A stretch of 64,000 bases of DNA from Rummeliibacillus sp963792445 (GTDB lineage Bacteria > Bacillota > Bacilli > Bacillales_A > Planococcaceae), in NCBI GenBank assembly GCA_963792445.1, contig CAWBWO010000014.1:328451-392450 (forward strand), in the 5' to 3' direction. Below are positions 1 through 11,755 of this stretch, piece after piece (the stretch's first letter is position 1; each line of letters starts with the position of its first letter). The translations under genes and the position numbers were made by a program. The notes under the pieces were generated by a model. That model searched no databases. It saw nothing but the letters and a program-made list of their open reading frames with translations, and was not told where the DNA came from.

Positions 1-1474
1 ATCTTAAAAGTGAACATATTAGTACCTATAGACCGAGTGACTCAAACTATGCGTAATGAATGGATTAGAGCAACCTCGTCTCCTGCCGTATCGCAAGTTG
101 AATCAGCCATTGATGACGCTTATAAACGATTAATTCAACCATCTATTGAAAGAGAAATACGTAACGAACTTACTGAAAAGGCAGAAGCACAGGCTATTCA
201 CATTTTCTCTGAAAACTTAAGAAATCTGTTGCTTCAACCCCCTATGAATGGACAATATGTGCTAGGAGTAGATCCTGCATATCGAACAGGTTGCAAACTA
301 GCTGTTGTAGATGATACAGGTAAAATGCTAGAAATATCAGTGATCTATCCTCATACAGCAAAAGGGAATGTAGAAAAATCTAAAAAAACTTTTAATGACA
401 TACTGAATCGCTATCCTATTTCAATTATTGCTATTGGAAATGGTACAGCATCTCGTGAAACAGAACAATTTGTATCCGAATGTTTAAAAGAATCAACTAG
501 CAATGCAGCATATGTAATTGTTAGTGAAGCAGGAGCTAGTGTGTACTCCGCATCTGAAGTTGCACGCGAGGAGTTTCCGGACTTGCATGTTGAGCAACGA
601 AGTGCAGTATCTATTGCAAGACGATTACAAGATCCTTTAGCTGAACTAGTCAAGATTGATCCAAAAGCAGTAGGGGTAGGCCAATATCAACATGATGTCT
701 CCCAAAAGAAACTAGAAGAATCGTTAACCTTTATTGTTGAAACAGCTGTAAACCAAGTGGGGGTAGATGTTAATACAGCATCACCATCGCTGCTACAATA
801 CGTATCAGGCTTATCAAAAACTGTTGCTGAGAACATCGTCAAAGTTCGAAGTGAAAATGGTAAGTTTACAGCACGTACTCAGTTAAAGAAAATTCCAAGA
901 TTAGGTGCAAAAACATATGAACAAGCTATAGGATTTTTACGTATTCCACATGCAAAAAATCCACTAGATGGTACTGCAATTCATCCAGAAAGTTATGATT
1001 TGGCAAAACAAATTTTAGAAGCAGCTCATATTGATAAAGAACAAATTGGCTCACATGAGGCTGAACAGACAATCGGTGCATTAAATATCGCTAATTTAAG
1101 TAAAGAGTGGGGAGTAGGGGAAGTAACATTAAAAGATGTGATTGATTCACTAATGAAACCTTCAAGAGATCCACGTGATGAATTTCCTCAACCATTACTT
1201 AAAAAAAGACGTATTGAAAATGGAAGATCTACAGTCAGGAATGGAGCTACAAGGTACAGTTCGAAATGTTGTAGATTTTGGGGCTTTCGTTGATATAGGT
1301 GTGAAACAAGATGGGCTTGTACACATTTCAAAATTAAAAAAAGGTTATGTAAAGCATCCGCTAGATGTTGTAGCCTTAGGTGATATTGTAACGGTTTGGG
1401 TAGACAAAGTAGAAGCGAATAAAGGTAGAATTTCGTTAACAATGCTTCCACCCGAACAACAAATTATTGAATAA
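1..1474 (+). CDS. tex: Tex family transcription accessory / RNA-binding protein, 3' part, frameshifted
   Basis: The reading frame is already open at base 1, so the gene begins upstream. The visible part carries the YqgF-like RNase H fold region (VLGVDPAYRTGCKLAVVD), then helix-hairpin-helix repeats, then a C-terminal S1 RNA-binding domain (QGTVRNVVDFGAFVDIGV...DGLVHISKL). This is the domain order of Tex (B. subtilis YdcI), a nucleic-acid-binding protein linked to transcription. Frame 1 runs to about 1200. The S1 domain continues in frame 2 after a run of seven A at 1201-1207; six A would restore PLLKKDVLKMEDLQ without a break. The indel is therefore a +1 in a homopolymer, and the rest is fully conserved, so the gene is probably intact in the cell. 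An SprT-like gene follows, as in B. subtilis. Confidence 0.93.
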
Positions 1475-1480
1475 GACTAG

Positions 1481-1513
1481 CAATATCCCACTTAAGTGGG
1501 GTATTGTTTTTTT
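1481..1513 (+). terminator. Rho-independent terminator after tex
   Basis: A 12-bp stem (CAATATCCCACT / GTGGGGTATTG with a G-T pair) has a tight loop and is followed by seven T, seven bases after the tex stop codon. Confidence 0.85.
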
Positions 1514-1529
1514 ATATAGGAGGTAAACT

Positions 1530-1985
1530 ATGAAGGATAGTGATTTGCATCAACTAGTTTGCACAATTTCAGAGCAAGAATTTCAAAAGCCGTTTCGGCA
1601 CAAAGCATATTTCAATAAAAGACTTCGTACAACAGGGGGACGCTATCTATTACAATCTCATAATATTGAGATTAACCCTAAAGCATATGAACAATATGGT
1701 CTTGAAGAAGTAAAAGGGATTATCCGCCATGAACTATGTCACTATCATCTTCATTTAGAAGGAAAGGGATATCAACACAGAGATGCAGATTTTAGAATGT
1801 TATTGAAAAAAACAAATGCACCTCGCTTTTGCTCGAATTTAGATGGAGGAAAAAGAAGAAGTAGTAGTAAAAGATATACGTATATTTGCGTTAAATGCGG
1901 GACAAATTATCATCGTAAGATTCGAATGAACACTGCAAAGTACCGTTGTAGCAAGTGTTTAGGTAACCTTGTATTAAAAAAATAA
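1530..1985 (+). CDS. SprT-like zinc metalloprotease family protein
   Basis: The 151-aa product has the SprT-like layout: an HELCHYHLH metal-binding motif (HExxH), a downstream HRDADFRMLLK segment, and a C-terminal zinc ribbon with two CxxC pairs (CVKCGTNY ... CSKCLGN). It matches the YdcK/SprT-like family that follows tex in B. subtilis. SprT/Spartan relatives are metalloproteases, some acting on DNA-protein crosslinks, but the role of the short bacterial form is not established. The start is ATG behind AGGAGGT at 1518-1524. A terminator before it and a tRNA promoter after it suggest a single-gene unit. Confidence 0.9.
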   Translation: MKDSDLHQLVCTISEQEFQKPFRHKAYFNKRLRTTGGRYLLQSHNIEINPKAYEQYGLEEVKGIIRHELCHYHLHLEGKGYQHRDADFRMLLKKTNAPRFCSNLDGGKRRSSSKRYTYICVKCGTNYHRKIRMNTAKYRCSKCLGNLVLKK

Positions 1986-2004
1986 AGTTTTTATATAAAA
2001 ACTC

Positions 2005-2033
2005 TTGACGATTAAGATATAACTCTTTATAAT
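2005..2033 (+). promoter_or_regulatory. Sigma-A promoter of the tRNA cluster
   Basis: TTGACG at 2005-2010, a 17-base spacer and TATAAT at 2028-2033 make a near-consensus promoter about 50 bases before tRNA-Asn. Confidence 0.85.
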
Positions 2034-2087
2034 AGTAGAAGTCGACAAGATGATAACACATTGAAGCGACAAACAAATGAAAAATAT

Positions 2088-2164
2088 TCCGAAGTAGCTC
2101 AGTTGGTAGCAGCATCTGACTGTTAATCAGAGGGTCGCAGGTTCGAGTCCTGCCTTCGGAGCCA
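2088..2164 (+). tRNA. tRNA-Asn (GTT)
   Basis: The cloverleaf has a 7-bp acceptor stem (TCCGAAG/CTTCGGA), anticodon loop CTGTTAA with GTT, a GTTCGAG T loop and encoded CCA. The D stem GCTC/CAGC has one C-C mismatch, leaving three good pairs. First of eight tRNAs; the position after the SprT-like gene matches the B. subtilis trnS locus. Confidence 0.95.
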
Positions 2165-2165
2165 T

Positions 2166-2240
2166 GGCCCCTTGGTCAAGCGGTTAAGACACCGCCCTTT
2201 CACGGCGGTAACACGAGTTCGAATCTCGTAGGGGTCACCA
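2166..2240 (+). tRNA. tRNA-Glu (TTC)
   Basis: Acceptor GGCCCCT/AGGGGTC with one G-T pair, anticodon stem CCGCC/GGCGG with TTC in the loop, T loop GTTCGAATC and encoded CCA. It begins two bases after tRNA-Asn, so the two are clearly co-transcribed. Confidence 0.95.
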
Positions 2241-2247
2241 TTTCAAT

Positions 2248-2324
2248 GGTTCGGTAGTTCAGCTGGTTAGAATGCCTGCCTGTCACGCAGGAGGTCGCGG
2301 GTTCGAGTCCCGTCCGAACCGCCA
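2248..2324 (+). tRNA. tRNA-Asp (GTC), copy 1
   Basis: Acceptor GGTTCGG/CCGAACC, anticodon GTC in a TGCCT...GCAGG arm, and encoded CCA. It is the same as the copy at 8501-8577 except for one acceptor pair (T-A here, C-G there). Confidence 0.95.
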
Positions 2325-2330
2325 TTTGAT

Positions 2331-2405
2331 TGGGGTATAGCCAAGCGGTAAGGCAACGGATTTTGATTCCGTCATGCCCTGGTTCGAATCCAGGTACCCC
2401 AGCCA
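2331..2405 (+). tRNA. tRNA-Gln (TTG)
   Basis: Acceptor TGGGGTA/TACCCCA, anticodon loop TTTTGAT with TTG, T arm CCTGGTTCGAATCCAGG, encoded CCA. Confidence 0.95.
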
Positions 2406-2428
2406 TTTTCTTTTGTTATTTCAGCTAC

Positions 2429-2504
2429 GAGTCATTAGCTCAGTTGGTAGAGCATCTGACTTTTAATCAGAGGGTCGCTGGTTCGAATCCTGCATGACTC
2501 ACCA
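2429..2504 (+). tRNA. tRNA-Lys (TTT)
   Basis: Acceptor GAGTCAT/ATGACTC, anticodon loop CTTTTAA with TTT, D arm GCTCAGTTGGTAGAGC, encoded CCA. Confidence 0.95.
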
Positions 2505-2513
2505 TTTTATTTC

Positions 2514-2542
2514 TTGACATTGGTAAAAAGATATATTATAAT
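2514..2542 (+). promoter_or_regulatory. Consensus sigma-A promoter before tRNA-Leu and the rrn operon
   Basis: TTGACA at 2514-2519, a 17-base spacer and TATAAT at 2537-2542 are a perfect match to consensus. It lies inside the tRNA cluster, 24 bases before tRNA-Leu. No promoter is visible between tRNA-Gly and 16S, so this is probably the nearest promoter that drives the rRNA genes here. Confidence 0.9.
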
Positions 2543-2565
2543 AACTTATACCGGTTTGGAATAAT

Positions 2566-2652
2566 GCGGTCGTGGCGGAATGGCAGACGCGCTAGGTTGA
2601 GGGCCTAGTCGGGGTTAACTCGGTGGAGGTTCAAGTCCTCTCGATCGCACCA
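2566..2652 (+). tRNA. tRNA-Leu (GAG)
   Basis: Class II tRNA of 87 bases with a long variable arm. The anticodon stem CTAGG/CCTAG encloses TTGAGGG with GAG; acceptor GCGGTCG/CGATCGC has one G-T pair; CCA is encoded. Confidence 0.95.
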
Positions 2653-2669
2653 AGAAAATAATATAATAT

Positions 2670-2746
<77 letters not shown>

Positions 2747-2779
2747 TAATTTTAAAATAATATGATATAAAAACTTCTT

Positions 2780-2853
2780 GCGGGTGTAGTTTAGTGGTAA
2801 AACCACAGCCTTCCAAGCTGTTGTCGGGAGTTCGATTCTCCTCACCCGCTCCA
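2780..2853 (+). tRNA. tRNA-Gly (TCC)
   Basis: Acceptor GCGGGTG/CACCCGC, anticodon loop CTTCCAA with TCC, encoded CCA. It is the last tRNA before the 16S leader, which starts about 14 bases later. Confidence 0.95.
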
Positions 2854-2866
2854 AATTATGAAATAG

Positions 2867-3004
2867 TATGAACCTTGAAAACTGAACAAGCAAGACGTTA
2901 ATCAATAAACTTTGATTACTAACTTTTGTTAGTAACAAGGACAAACAATAGATATCATCTTTTGATGATACGCTAGCAAAGCTAATGAGCTTTCAAACTT
3001 TACT
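2867..3004 (+). repeat. 16S rRNA leader, copy 1
   Basis: This 138-base segment is repeated before the second 16S gene (63364-63501) with one visible mismatch. Bases 2882-2903 pair with the 16S trailer at 4591-4610, forming the processing stem expected for RNase III. No promoter is seen in the segment. Confidence 0.85.
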
Positions 3005-7665
<4,661 letters not shown>

Positions 7666-7732
7666 AAAGTTCACTTAAGAACTTCAATGAATGTTTATCC
7701 AGTTTTGAAAGAACAAATCTTTCTTTTCAATA

Positions 7733-7850
7733 GTCTAGTAATGATGGCAAAGAGGTCACACCTGTTCCCATGCCGAACACAGAAGTTAAGCTCTTTAGCG
7801 CCAATGGTAGTTGGGGGCTGTCCCCCTGCGAGAGTAGGACGTTGCTAGGC
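7733..7850 (+). rRNA. 5S ribosomal RNA
   Basis: The typical 5S core is present (AGAGGTCACACCTGTTCCCA, GAACACAGAAGTTAAGCTC, GAGAGTAGGACG) at about 116 bases, 67 bases after 23S. The ends pair with each other. Confidence 0.95.
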
Positions 7851-7860
7851 ACACACTCTA

Positions 7861-7890
7861 AGCACAACTATTTTAGTTGTGCTTTTTCTT
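7861..7890 (+). terminator. Terminator of the first rrn operon
   Basis: A 9-bp stem AGCACAACT/AGTTGTGCT with a 5-base loop and a T-rich tail sits just after 5S. Confidence 0.88.
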
Positions 7891-8203
7891 ATGCTTAATT
7901 TTCAGTACTATAAAAATTTAGTTCTATAAATAATTTATCTAGTGGCCGGATTATATACTGAACATATCCCATTTATAAAATAATAGAAAATTTTATAAAT
8001 TAACTCTAATAGTAAACTTTTAAATTTTCTAACCGATGAAAGTAACATTAAGTTTTCAAGATTAGTAATATTGCCACATTTATAGAAGCGGGATTATTAT
8101 GGACAAAAATGATTATCACATTAAAGGTCGTTAGGCTTAGAGATGAAGGAAAGTATAAGTAATCAATAGAGGCGAAAGATGACTTCACTATGGAACAGAA
8201 TAG
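7891..8203. other. AT-rich spacer without a gene
   Basis: Stops occur often in all frames and I see no RNA gene or clear promoter. It leads into the GGDEF remnant, so it may be the decayed 5' part of that gene, but no GGDEF motif can be read in it. Confidence 0.5.
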
Positions 8204-8407
8204 ATAAAAAAAGCAAATCAATTAGAAGAAATAATCAGAAACATTAAGATGAGTAAAGATGGAGAATCCGTTTCAGTACAAGTTAGTATTGGAATGACAG
8301 AAAATGCAAGTGGTACGATTACGACTTTCAAAGATTTATTTCATTTTGCAGATAGTGCACTATATCATGCCAAAAGAAGAGGGAAAAATCAAATTTATAT
8401 CAACTAA
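8204..8407 (+). pseudogene. C-terminal remnant of a GGDEF (diguanylate cyclase) gene
   Basis: After a stop at 8201-8203 the frame reads about 67 residues ending in VSIGMTENASG...TFKDLFHFADSALYHAKRRGKNQIYIN. This is the conserved end of GGDEF domains (VSIG..., then a D/A-rich helix with ALYxAKRxGKN). The GGDEF active-site loop and everything before it are missing, so it cannot make cyclic di-GMP. The first ATG in frame (8249) would give only 52 aa. It lies between the rrn terminator and a tRNA-Asp, a place where genes are often lost through recombination. Confidence 0.75.
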
Positions 8408-8450
8408 ACAAATAGTGTTTAAGTTTTAAAAACTAGCTGCTTTCTTTAAT

Positions 8451-8480
8451 TTGCTATTTTCATAAAGTTCTTGATATAAT
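8451..8480 (+). promoter_or_regulatory. Likely promoter of tRNA-Asp copy 2
   Basis: TTGCTA (8451-8456), 18-base spacer, TATAAT (8475-8480), about 20 bases before the tRNA. Confidence 0.6.
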
Positions 8481-8500
8481 AATTCTTGGCTATAAGGAAT

Positions 8501-8577
8501 GGTCCGGTAGTTCAGCTGGTTAGAATGCCTGCCTGTCACGCAGGAGGTCGCGGGTTCGAGTCCCGTCCGGACCGCCA
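8501..8577 (+). tRNA. tRNA-Asp (GTC), copy 2
   Basis: Same as copy 1 except that acceptor pair four is C-G instead of T-A, a compensated change. It stands alone with its own promoter and terminator; in B. subtilis a tRNA-Asp also lies near the start of the tsaE region. Confidence 0.95.
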
Positions 8578-8603
8578 TATATGTTATGTTAAATGTAAAT
8601 GCA

Positions 8604-8634
8604 AACACAGCTAAGAGGCTGTGTTATTTTTTTA
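8604..8634 (+). terminator. Terminator after tRNA-Asp
   Basis: An 8-bp stem AACACAGC/GCTGTGTT with a 6-base loop and ATTTTTTTA tail. Confidence 0.85.
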
Positions 8635-8722
8635 TGTCAGAATGATTTCGACTCGTTCACTTTGAACATTTTCAAGGCTTTAGGTAAACTATAGGTAATG
8701 TGAATTTGAGAGGACGAAGACT

Positions 8723-9175
8723 ATGACATTGGAAATTATGGTTGCTTCTTTAGAAGAAACAAACCAATTAGCGTTGAATCTTGCTAAATTACTTAAGGCA
8801 CAGGATACAATTACGCTAGAAGGAAATCTTGGTGCTGGGAAGACGACATTTACGCAATTCTTAGCAAAAGGTCTTGGTATTAATCGTACAGTTAATAGCC
8901 CAACGTTCACGATATTAAAACAATACGAGGGAAGGCTACCATTTAATCATTTAGATGTCTATCGTTTAGCAGATAGTGATGAGGATCTTGGTTGGGATGA
9001 GATTTTCTTTGGTGAAGCTGTAACGGTAGTAGAATGGGCGCATTTAATTGAACAAGATCTTCCGCCTGAGCGTTTAGAAATTGAAATTCAACGTATTGAT
9101 GAGCATACAAGAAGATTTTTATTAAAACCAATTGGTATGCGTTATGAACGATTGTGTGAGGAGTTAATGAAATGA
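8723..9175 (+). CDS. tsaE: tRNA t6A biosynthesis ATPase TsaE
   Basis: This P-loop ATPase supports the TsaB-TsaD complex that makes N6-threonylcarbamoyl-adenosine at position 37 of ANN-reading tRNAs. The 150-aa protein has a Walker A motif GNLGAGKT at residues 34-41 and the family signature SPTFTILKQYEG followed by HLDVYRL and a Walker B-like VVEWAHLIE. Length is normal. It overlaps tsaB by four bases and begins the tsaE-tsaB-rimI-tsaD operon, the order seen in B. subtilis (ydiB-ydiC-ydiD-gcp). The thiL gene that precedes it in B. subtilis is not here; tRNA-Asp is. Confidence 0.96.
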   Translation: MTLEIMVASLEETNQLALNLAKLLKAQDTITLEGNLGAGKTTFTQFLAKGLGINRTVNSPTFTILKQYEGRLPFNHLDVYRLADSDEDLGWDEIFFGEAVTVVEWAHLIEQDLPPERLEIEIQRIDEHTRRFLLKPIGMRYERLCEELMK

Positions 9176-9876
9176 TTTGGTTAGGAATAGATACTGCAAA
9201 TTCTCCTTTAGCTATTGCCATAGTAAAAGATGGACAAATTATTGCAGCTGAAGTAACGAATGTCAAAGTAAACCATTCTGCAGGTGTTATGCCTGCTATT
9301 GAGCATATATTTAAAAGGTTGGATATGTCTCCAAAAGAAATCGATGCCATTGCAGTGAGCCAAGGGCCTGGTTCTTATACAGGTGTGCGTATTGGTGTTA
9401 CCATTGCAAAGACGTTATCTTGGACTTTACAAAAACCTTTAGTGGGTATTTCAAGCTTAAAAGTGCTTGCAGCAAACGCTTTATTATATCAAGGAGTTAT
9501 TTGTTCATTAATCGATGCAAGGCGCCAAAATGTCTATGCAGCAGCTTTTGATGCAACAAAAGGGCTTGAAACTGTAGTGGAAGATGGACATTACAGTATT
9601 ATGGGCTTATTAGAAAAGTTAAAACAACTAGGTCAACCAGTTATTTTTGTTGGACATGATGTAGATCAATTCTGGGATCTTATTCAACAAGAAATGGGAG
9701 AACAAGCATTACGAGCTCCATATACACTTGATTTACCAGATGCAGCCCAGCTAATTCATTTAGCAGAACAGCAAGATTTACCATCTATAGAGGCAACGCA
9801 TACTTTTGTTCCAACATATTGTCGCCTAGCAGAAGCTGAAGCGAATTGGTTGAAAGAACAGAAGGGGAAACAATAG
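9172..9876 (+). CDS. tsaB: tRNA t6A synthesis scaffold protein TsaB
   Basis: TsaB is an ASKHA-fold partner of TsaD in the threonylcarbamoyl-transfer complex and lacks catalysis of its own. The 234-aa product starts MIWLGIDTANSPLAIAI, a typical TsaB N-terminus, and has the conserved SQGPGSYTGVRIGVTIAKTLSW segment at about 62-84. The ATG lies inside the end of tsaE (ATGA overlap), so translation is probably coupled. Cytoplasmic; expected essential together with TsaD. Confidence 0.96.
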   Translation: MIWLGIDTANSPLAIAIVKDGQIIAAEVTNVKVNHSAGVMPAIEHIFKRLDMSPKEIDAIAVSQGPGSYTGVRIGVTIAKTLSWTLQKPLVGISSLKVLAANALLYQGVICSLIDARRQNVYAAAFDATKGLETVVEDGHYSIMGLLEKLKQLGQPVIFVGHDVDQFWDLIQQEMGEQALRAPYTLDLPDAAQLIHLAEQQDLPSIEATHTFVPTYCRLAEAEANWLKEQKGKQ

Positions 9877-9884
9877 GTGAGCCG

Positions 9885-10328
9885 ATGATTATGTATCGAC
9901 AAATGACTATTAAAGATGTAGAGGCAGTACATGGCATTGAAGAAGCTGTTTTTGCTACGCCATGGACATTAGATGCCTTTTATCATGAAATGACAACCAA
10001 TACACAAGCCACTTACGTCGTTGCTGTGGACGAAACAGGTGAAATAATCGGCTTTTGTGGCATGTGGATTGTTTTAGATGAAAGCCAAATTACGAATGTA
10101 GCCGTCCTTCCTGCTGGTAGGGGGAAAGGTACAGGTGAGGGATTGATGCGAGAAGCGATTCGCATAGCAAAAGAACGAGGTGTAGTCATTATGAGCTTAG
10201 AAGTTCGTGTATCCAACAATGTTGCTCAAAACCTGTATCGAAAACTTGGATTTCAAGAAGGCGGAATTCGTAAGGGGTATTATACTGATAATCAAGAGGA
10301 CGCTCTTGTCATGTGGGTGAATTTATAA
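9885..10328 (+). CDS. rimI: Ribosomal protein S18-alanine N-acetyltransferase RimI
   Basis: This GNAT-family acetyltransferase of 147 aa has the acetyl-CoA loop VLPAGRGKGTGEGLMREA (R/QxxGxG/A) and the C-terminal LEVRVSNNVAQNLYRKLGF segment typical of RimI. I place the start at ATG 9885, eight bases past the tsaB stop, with AGGTGAG as ribosome site; an upstream start at 9846 in the same frame would overlap tsaB by 31 bases and has no good site. RimI acetylates the N-terminus of S18 in Escherichia coli; the target in Bacillales is less certain. Its presence in the t6A operon is conserved. Confidence 0.93.
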   Translation: MIMYRQMTIKDVEAVHGIEEAVFATPWTLDAFYHEMTTNTQATYVVAVDETGEIIGFCGMWIVLDESQITNVAVLPAGRGKGTGEGLMREAIRIAKERGVVIMSLEVRVSNNVAQNLYRKLGFQEGGIRKGYYTDNQEDALVMWVNL

Positions 10329-11350
10329 TGGAAAAAGAACTATATATATTAGGCATAGAAAGTAGTTGCGATGAAACAGCTGCTTCCATTGTGAAAAATG
10401 GTCATGAGATTATTTCAAATGTAGTAGCATCTCAAATTGAGAGCCATAAACGTTTTGGTGGAGTAGTACCCGAAATTGCTTCTCGCCATCATGTAGAGCA
10501 AGTAACCATTGTTATTGAAGAAGCCTTAAAACAAGCAGATATGACACATGAGGATTTAGATGCTGTTTGTGTCACGGAAGGCCCTGGACTTGTTGGTGCA
10601 CTATTAATAGGGATTAATGCAGCTAAAGCTTTTGCTTTTGCAAATAATCTACCACTAGTGGGAGTCCATCATATTGCAGGTCATATTTATGCCAATGCAC
10701 TCATTCAACCAATGGAATTTCCTTTGTTAGCTTTAGTTGTATCAGGTGGTCATACTGAGCTTGTATTGATGAAAGCAGATGGCCATTTCGAATTGATTGG
10801 TGAGACACGGGACGATGCTGCTGGTGAAGCCTATGATAAAGTTGCACGTGTACTTAACATTCCGTATCCTGGAGGTCCTAAAATTGATCAATTGGCACAT
10901 GAAAGTGACGGTGCAGTAGACTTCCCACGCGTTTGGTTAGACCATGATTCATATGATTTTAGTTTCAGTGGTTTAAAATCAGCTGTTATTAATTACAAGC
11001 ATAATGCAGATCAACGTGGAGAAGAAATTAATCCAAAGCATGTTGCAAAAGGTTTCCAAGATAGTGTAGTAGAAGTATTGACTGCGAAAACTCTACGTGC
11101 AGCACGTGAGTTTAAAGTAAAACAAGTGATTGCAGCTGGCGGTGTTTCTGCAAATAAAGGATTGCGTACATCATTAGAAGAAGCATTCCAAAAAGAGGGC
11201 ATACCTTTTTATGTACCACCTTTAAAATTATGTACAGACAATGCAGCAATGATTGCAGCTGCTGGCACATCCATGTTTAAAGCCGGAAAACGTAGTGATT
11301 TAACATTAAACGGTCGACCAGGAATGGAATTAACTTCGTGGTATGAATAA
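10328..11350 (+). CDS. tsaD: tRNA N6-adenosine threonylcarbamoyltransferase TsaD
   Basis: TsaD transfers the threonylcarbamoyl group from its adenylate to A37 of tRNA. The 340-aa protein has the Kae1/TsaD signatures: GIESSCDETAASIV at the N-terminus, the metal-binding HHIAGHIYANAL motif, SGGHTELVLM, and a late FCTD-like LCTDNAAMIAAAG. The ATG overlaps the rimI stop by one base (TAATG); a start 15 bases upstream exists in frame but would extend further into rimI. Last gene of the operon, followed by a terminator. Confidence 0.97.
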   Translation: MEKELYILGIESSCDETAASIVKNGHEIISNVVASQIESHKRFGGVVPEIASRHHVEQVTIVIEEALKQADMTHEDLDAVCVTEGPGLVGALLIGINAAKAFAFANNLPLVGVHHIAGHIYANALIQPMEFPLLALVVSGGHTELVLMKADGHFELIGETRDDAAGEAYDKVARVLNIPYPGGPKIDQLAHESDGAVDFPRVWLDHDSYDFSFSGLKSAVINYKHNADQRGEEINPKHVAKGFQDSVVEVLTAKTLRAAREFKVKQVIAAGGVSANKGLRTSLEEAFQKEGIPFYVPPLKLCTDNAAMIAAAGTSMFKAGKRSDLTLNGRPGMELTSWYE

Positions 11351-11360
11351 GTTATACACA

Positions 11361-11398
11361 AAAAGAGACTTTCGTAAATTCGTGAAAGTCTCTTTTTT
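11361..11398 (+). terminator. Terminator after tsaD
   Basis: Stem AAGAGACTTTC/GAAAGTCTCTT with a 10-base loop and TTTTTT tail. Confidence 0.9.
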
Positions 11399-11425
11399 GC
11401 ACTAAATTATAAGAAAATTCGAAAA

Positions 11426-11595
11426 TAATCCACAGTTTGTGGATAAGTTGTGGACAATATGTGCGTTTACTATATATAGTGGTTAGTTTTGCACATTCAG
11501 TTGTGCATAACTTGCGAAAAAATTGTGGATAGTGTGGAAAAGTCCATTAATCGTTATTATATAAGCAAGTTAGTTGTGTATAATCTTGTGGAAAA
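11426..11595. promoter_or_regulatory. DnaA-box cluster in the tsaD-ABC-F spacer
   Basis: Within 170 bases there is one perfect DnaA box (TGTGGATAA, 11438-11446, which is TTATCCACA on the minus strand) and at least seven 9-mers with a single mismatch: 11426-11434, 11449-11457, 11502-11510, 11524-11532, 11534-11542, 11575-11583 and 11587-11595. Nearly all face the same way. No dnaA, dnaN or origin-type unwinding region is beside it, so this is not oriC. From memory, B. subtilis has DnaA-box clusters outside oriC, one of them between gcp (tsaD) and ydiF, the same gene pair; that makes a conserved replication-control site likely. Confidence 0.75.
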
Positions 11596-11649
11596 AAAGA
11601 AGCTAAAAATTTATTATTGACCAATATATAGACAAGTTATACCTTAATA

Positions 11650-11665
11650 CGACAAAATTTTGTCG
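11650..11665. promoter_or_regulatory. Perfect 16-bp palindrome
   Basis: CGACAAAATTTTGTCG is fully self-complementary. It lies between the DnaA-box cluster and the hairpin downstream of the ABC-F gene. It may be an operator or just a short hairpin; no matching known operator came to mind. Confidence 0.4.
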
Positions 11666-11698
11666 AAATTTGTATTCTAATTCCTTTAAATAATTGAT

Positions 11699-11743
11699 AA
11701 GGGCTGTCTTAAAAGTGGTTTTTCCACAATTAAGATAGCCCTT
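11699..11743 (-). terminator. Hairpin after the ABC-F gene
   Basis: A near-perfect 20-bp stem (11699-11718 with 11724-11743) lies 13 bases after the minus-strand stop codon. The T-run that should follow is poor, so termination strength is uncertain. Confidence 0.6.
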
Positions 11744-11755
11744 CTAGGTTAAATG

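Noticed and set aside
1201..1207. Programmed frameshifting in tex or guaA
   Set aside because: No slippery heptamer with downstream structure of the known kind, and the other single-base breaks in this window point to sequencing indels.
1175..1474. Separate S1-domain gene after tex
   Set aside because: The frame joins tex exactly after a single-base change; it is the tex C-terminus.
11426..11595. DnaA boxes as the replication origin
   Set aside because: No dnaA, dnaN or recF nearby and no AT-rich unwinding region with DnaA trios; better seen as a DnaA-box cluster.
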